Assembly: GCA_951394045.1 (NCBI GenBank)
Contig: OX596001.1
Coordinates: 558,001-622,000, forward strand
Direction: 5' to 3'
Length of the DNA: 64,000 bases
Origin: Nitzschia sp. DOCU1
Lineage: Eukaryota > Bacillariophyta > Bacillariophyceae > Bacillariales > Bacillariaceae
Part shown: positions 60,660-64,000 of the stretch, piece after piece
How the letters are laid out: every line of letters begins with the position of its first letter
How positions within the stretch are numbered: the first letter of the stretch is position 1
Notes under the pieces: generated by a model
The model's database searches: none
Seen by the model: the letters and a program-made list of their open reading frames with translations, nothing else
What the model was told of the DNA's origin: nothing
Translations under genes and position numbers: made by a program

Positions 60660-63600
60660 ATGGCGGCGGCAGTAGCCACGTCGACGCCCGTAAATCTGGA
60701 ATTGCAGCAAAAGGAGGTGGAACAAAAGGAGGACTCTTCGGCTACTGCAATCACTGCAGCTTCTGTCGATCCTCCGAGTGGTGCGTTTGTTGCTTCTTCG
60801 ACTACTGTTGCTAGTACTGCGGATCCTGCCGCCGATGCAGATCCAGAAGTAGCAGAAGATGAGGAAGGTTCGTCGAGTTTTGATCGTCAACACCAACCGT
60901 CACCTGATTCTGAATTGGGCGTTGGCGCCACCAGCAAGAATAGCCCCAACGCTACGGGAGACAAGCAACGGAAACGTGGGAGTGTGGCGATCAAGAATAT
61001 TAAAAAGGCTGGCCTGAATCTCTTTCGGTCATCGACGATAAGTTCGACTGGCGCGAGCAAAGCATCTAGCGAAAATAATAATGACGATGGGGACGAGCAT
61101 GCTGTGGATGAAGAAGCAGCAGGGGGCGAGCAAATGACGATGACGGCACCATTATCACCCACAAAGAAACCTAAAATGAATCTCAAGGCTCGATTCAGTG
61201 TACTTCGAACTTCAACGCCGCCGACGACCGCTACGAAATCGACCCCCGATGAAGTCGACGTGACTGAGAATGCCCCAGCTGTTGCCAATGTGGCGAAAGA
61301 ACCACAGACCGAGGAACAAAATAATATGACAGCCCCTCCTTCTCCTAGCAAGAACAAAAAGAATTTCAAGGCGAGACTAAGTTTGTTACGGACTTCTACC
61401 GTGGCCAAGTCAGCCCCCCCAGACGTAGGAGATGCCAAGCCGGAGGAAAAGGCCAATGAAGGTCCAAAGGAGATCTCTGATGCCGAATCAAACATAAACA
61501 ATGCACTAATGTCGCCGGTCAAACGAGCCAAGAAGATCTTGGCATTTGGAAGCAAATCTCGTTCCAAGTCGCCTCCAGTAATCCTACATTCCAAAAAGAA
61601 GGAAATGGAAGCCAGAAAGCAGGCACGCAATAATATTTTGGGACGGATCGATGGCGTACTAGGAGAATCAATGACAGGAGCAGGTGAATCTGGTGTTGAT
61701 TCCGCGGCTTTTTTGGTAGATGGTGTCGACACATCGGCCCCCTTGGATGCGCCATTCGAACCGTCGACGACTTCGACGAATTTCAACAATAGCGGCAACG
61801 ACAGCAGTAAAACGGGACGATTCGCTAAAATTCGAGAGAAGGCCCGAAACATAGTGAAGCGTCAGAGCCTTTTTCAAAGCCGAAAGGCTGATGACACACC
61901 CGACATGATGATGATGTTGGACGACGATAGTTCTTCGGAATTTGCTCTTGATCCGGACGGAACGGAGGGCGAAGATGGTGTACCGACGTTGCCCCGGCCG
62001 AGTTTGGAACAAACTAATGGAGAAATGCTAAACTCTTCGGCACTTTCCAGGCCAAGTATAGAACAAGAGCCGGAAGTTACTTTACAACTTCCACGTCCTA
62101 GCCTGGAGCCAACGGCAGAAGTGGACGAAGAGGAGATAGATGACGAGCAAGAGGGCGATCAGTCACTATCACTCAATGGCAACCTAGAAGCATCCTCTGG
62201 ATCGATGGGGGGACTACAGGGGACTATTACGGAACGAAGAATTCAAAGAATGCAGCGTAAAAGTATTTCGCCTACTCGAGGTTCCCAGTCAACACAAGAT
62301 CCACAAACGCCCACACTACGAGGGAGACTACGGAAGAGTAATAAGGGCTCGTCAGCCGCAGAAGATGAAGCCCAGGACAACGCATCCGTTGGAGACCCTG
62401 AAACCCGGCGCCGAGTGAGAAGGCAAAATAATAGAGGCCCAGACGATGAAGCCTCTGACTTACGGGGCTCTGATTTGCGGGGCTCGACTACCAGCAACGG
62501 CGATCAATCTGTGGGTGATCCTGAGACTGCGCGACGGCGTGGGGTGCGTCGGCACAATAGTAGAGGCCCAAACGATGATGCCTCTGACTTACGGGGCTCT
62601 GATTTGCGGGGCTCGACTACCAGCAACGGCGATCGATCTGTGGGTGATCCTGAGACTGCGCGACGGCGTGGGGTGCGTCGGCACAATAGTAGAGGCCCAA
62701 ACGATGATGCCTCTGATTTGCGGGGCTCGACTACCAGCAACGGCGATCAATCTGTGGGTGATCCTGAGACTCCGCGACGGCGTGGGGTGCGTCGGCACAA
62801 TAGTAGAGGCCCAAACGATGATGCCTCTGATTTGCGGGGCTCGACTACCAGCAACGGCGATCAATCTGTGGGTGATCCTGAGACTCCGCGACGGCGTGGG
62901 GTGCGTCGGCACAATAGTAGAGGCCCAAACGATGATGCCTCTGACTTGCGTGGCTCGACCAATAGCACTGACGATCAATCCGTCGGCGATCCTGAGACTC
63001 CACGACGACGTGGGTTGCGCGGGCACATCAGTAAGGGTCGCAGCGACGAGGCCTCGTGTACTGGCAACGACGAACAGTCGGTTGGTGATCCTCACACGCC
63101 ACGTAGTCGAGGCGTTCGACGGACGAATAGCAGGTCAGGTCCATCCGATGAAGCACCGAGCACTGGTAACGATGATCAATTGGTGGGTGACCCCCAAACT
63201 CCCAAACAACGTGGGATACGCCGTCAAAATAGCCGAACCCACGAGGTAGACGAAAAAGATATGGAAGACCAAGGCATTGATCCTGAAACACCCACACGTC
63301 GGAGACTACGCCGCCAGAATAGCAAGACGGATCCTTCTCAAGATGACACAAAGGTAGAAGATCAGGCTGCGATGCGACGCCGAGTAAAACGTCAGGCAGA
63401 TGAATTAAGGGCTAAAGAAGAGCGCCAACGAACGCAGCGGGGCCAATCCTCATCTAAGCAGGCTGTTTTAGGCCACCGTTCTCCTGAATCTCCCACCAAA
63501 AGACGGGAAAAGAGAAGTCAATCCCCCCGGGAGGACTCGGAACAGCCTCGATCGGGTCGCAGCGATACTGACAAGCCAAATTCCGGGCGTAAGAAAAACA

Positions 63601-64000
63601 ATTCAGAAGAGTCCAAATCGCCCCGTGAACCCTCGAGTCCATCGACTCGTGACAAGGACAGAGATGGCAGGAAATCTCTAGCGGGACGCAAATCCACGAG
63701 TCCAACCCAACGTGACAAAGAACGAGACGAAAACAGTCGGCGCCGACGAGTTCGTAGTGGCAGCCCTGGAAGGAGCCACGAAGACGCCTCCAAATCTAAA
63801 GTCAGTTCCCACCACGGACGCCGTAGTCGCGACGAAAATCGGACACCACGTGCAAAGGAGAATCGTGAAAATGGTAACGATGATAAAACTCACCGCAGTA
63901 GGTCACCAACGACGCCGAAGAAGGACGAGCAGCGTCGGCAAAAGTCACACGATCGCAGTCGATCTCCCCGGACGGAACATTCTCGAGGAACTATCAAGCG
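60660..64000 (+). CDS. large RS-rich disordered repeat protein, 3' end outside the window
   Basis: An open frame from ATG 60660 runs to the window edge without a stop: 1,113 complete codons plus two bases. The start (AAAATGGCGGCGGCAGTAGCC) is in good context. Residues 1-80 are Ala/Ser/Glu-rich. A basic motif recurs: KKPKMNLKARFSVLRTST and KNKKNFKARLSLLRTST, with a looser copy NIKKAGLNLFRSST. A PRPSLE / SRPSIE / PRPSLE triplet occurs near 445-485. Residues about 560-890 are tandem repeats of 38 residues (DLRGSTTSNGDQSVGDPET, then RRRGVRRHNSRGPNDDAS). The rest is Arg/Ser/Asp-rich (RRSRDENRTPRAKE, RSRSP). RRxNSR sites look like basophilic kinase targets. Composition suggests a nuclear RNA-binding or splicing-related scaffold; that role is inference. 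Antisense frames here are shadows. Confidence 0.85.
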   Translation, partial: MAAAVATSTPVNLELQQKEVEQKEDSSATAITAASVDPPSGAFVASSTTVASTADPAADADPEVAEDEEGSSSFDRQHQPSPDSELGVGATSKNSPNATGDKQRKRGSVAIKNIKKAGLNLFRSSTISSTGASKASSENNNDDGDEHAVDEEAAGGEQMTMTAPLSPTKKPKMNLKARFSVLRTSTPPTTATKSTPDEVDVTENAPAVANVAKEPQTEEQNNMTAPPSPSKNKKNFKARLSLLRTSTVAKSAPPDVGDAKPEEKANEGPKEISDAESNINNALMSPVKRAKKILAFGSKSRSKSPPVILHSKKKEMEARKQARNNILGRIDGVLGESMTGAGESGVDSAAFLVDGVDTSAPLDAPFEPSTTSTNFNNSGNDSSKTGRFAKIREKARNIVKRQSLFQSRKADDTPDMMMMLDDDSSSEFALDPDGTEGEDGVPTLPRPSLEQTNGEMLNSSALSRPSIEQEPEVTLQLPRPSLEPTAEVDEEEIDDEQEGDQSLSLNGNLEASSGSMGGLQGTITERRIQRMQRKSISPTRGSQSTQDPQTPTLRGRLRKSNKGSSAAEDEAQDNASVGDPETRRRVRRQNNRGPDDEASDLRGSDLRGSTTSNGDQSVGDPETARRRGVRRHNSRGPNDDASDLRGSDLRGSTTSNGDRSVGDPETARRRGVRRHNSRGPNDDASDLRGSTTSNGDQSVGDPETPRRRGVRRHNSRGPNDDASDLRGSTTSNGDQSVGDPETPRRRGVRRHNSRGPNDDASDLRGSTNSTDDQSVGDPETPRRRGLRGHISKGRSDEASCTGNDEQSVGDPHTPRSRGVRRTNSRSGPSDEAPSTGNDDQLVGDPQTPKQRGIRRQNSRTHEVDEKDMEDQGIDPETPTRRRLRRQNSKTDPSQDDTKVEDQAAMRRRVKRQADELRAKEERQRTQRGQSSSKQAVLGHRSPESPTKRREKRSQSPREDSEQPRSGRSDTDKPNSGRKKNNSEESKSPREPSSPSTRDKDRDGRKSLAGRKSTSPTQRDKERDENSRRRRVRSGSPGRSHEDASKSKVSSHHGRRSRDENRTPRAKENRENGNDDKTHRSRSPTTPKKDEQRRQKSHDRSRSPRTEHSRGTIK
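62401..63330 (+). repeat. 114-bp coding tandem repeats (38 residues each)
   Basis: The segment GATTTGCGGGGCTCGACTAC or a close variant begins at 62472, 62601, 62715, 62829 and 62943. Spacing is 129 bp once (an extra GACTTACGGGGCTCT, DLRGS) and then 114 bp three times. The middle copies are nearly identical at the DNA level, while flanking units on both sides (62401 and 63000-63330) are diverged. This shows recent expansion in the centre of an older array. All units keep the reading frame. Confidence 0.93.

Noticed and set aside
60252..60896. 214-codon antisense frame
   Set aside because: It spans the promoter and start of the RS-rich gene and translates to an Arg/Ser-rich string with no family features.
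60887..61852. 321-codon antisense frame
   Set aside because: It lies opposite the long RS-rich frame, and its Ser/Phe/Leu-rich translation is the complement of Glu/Lys/Ala-rich codons. The + frame has repeated motifs and the - frame has none of its own.
62446..63249. 267-codon + strand frame with repeats (GARLPATAINLWVILRL)
   Set aside because: It is the shifted reading of the 114-bp coding repeat. The repeat length is a multiple of three, so all frames repeat; only the frame from 60660 continues on both sides.

Overview
The window looks like nuclear DNA of a photosynthetic stramenopile, most probably a diatom. Several proteins start with a signal peptide followed by an A-F or AFAP-like motif, the bipartite plastid-targeting signature of secondary red plastids (15063-15419 is the clearest case). 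Introns are few, short (65-115 bp) and GT-AG. Genes are compact and on both strands, and families known to be common in diatoms are present (TPR-like, CRAL-TRIO, STAND ATPase, DUF1995). No rRNA, tRNA, CRISPR array or bacterial operon was seen. The species cannot be named from this sequence.

Layout. Positions 1 to about 3240 hold most of a piggyBac-like transposon whose left end is outside the window: a DDD transposase and a convergent accessory gene, then subterminal repeats. 4232-15419 carries host genes: a plastid coiled-coil membrane protein, a PAF-acetylhydrolase-like lipase, a GT90 glycosyltransferase, a plastid PDZ protein, a TPR-like protein, a DUF1995 plastid protein and a small thylakoid-like membrane protein. 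A recent 324-bp non-coding tandem duplication lies at 10241-10885. 16064-21204 is a complete PIF/Harbinger-like transposon with a CAG target duplication, matching ends, subterminal repeat arrays and three genes. It stops about 210 bp before an S9 peptidase gene.

21413-47663 holds the S9 peptidase, an aspartyl beta-hydroxylase-like protein, a CRAL-TRIO-like protein, a NIPA-like multi-pass transporter (two introns), several diatom-type hypotheticals, the relic of a PEP-synthase/PPDK-like gene, and a two-exon gene for a 2,032-residue STAND ATPase. 48376-60061 holds a DEAD-box helicase with a DEFD motif, a DENN protein, a protein with a twin-arginine thylakoid-lumen signal, a single-pass membrane protein and a protein with two PWWP-like segments.

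The last 3.3 kb is one uninterrupted reading frame (60660 to the window edge, at least 1,113 codons) for a disordered RS-rich protein with 38-residue tandem repeats; it is easily missed because it has no stop codon inside the window.

The host genes do not form one pathway. Plastid-directed products recur, and the two transposons are the accessory content. Spliced models were derived here by joining frames at GT-AG sites and have not been tested against transcripts.
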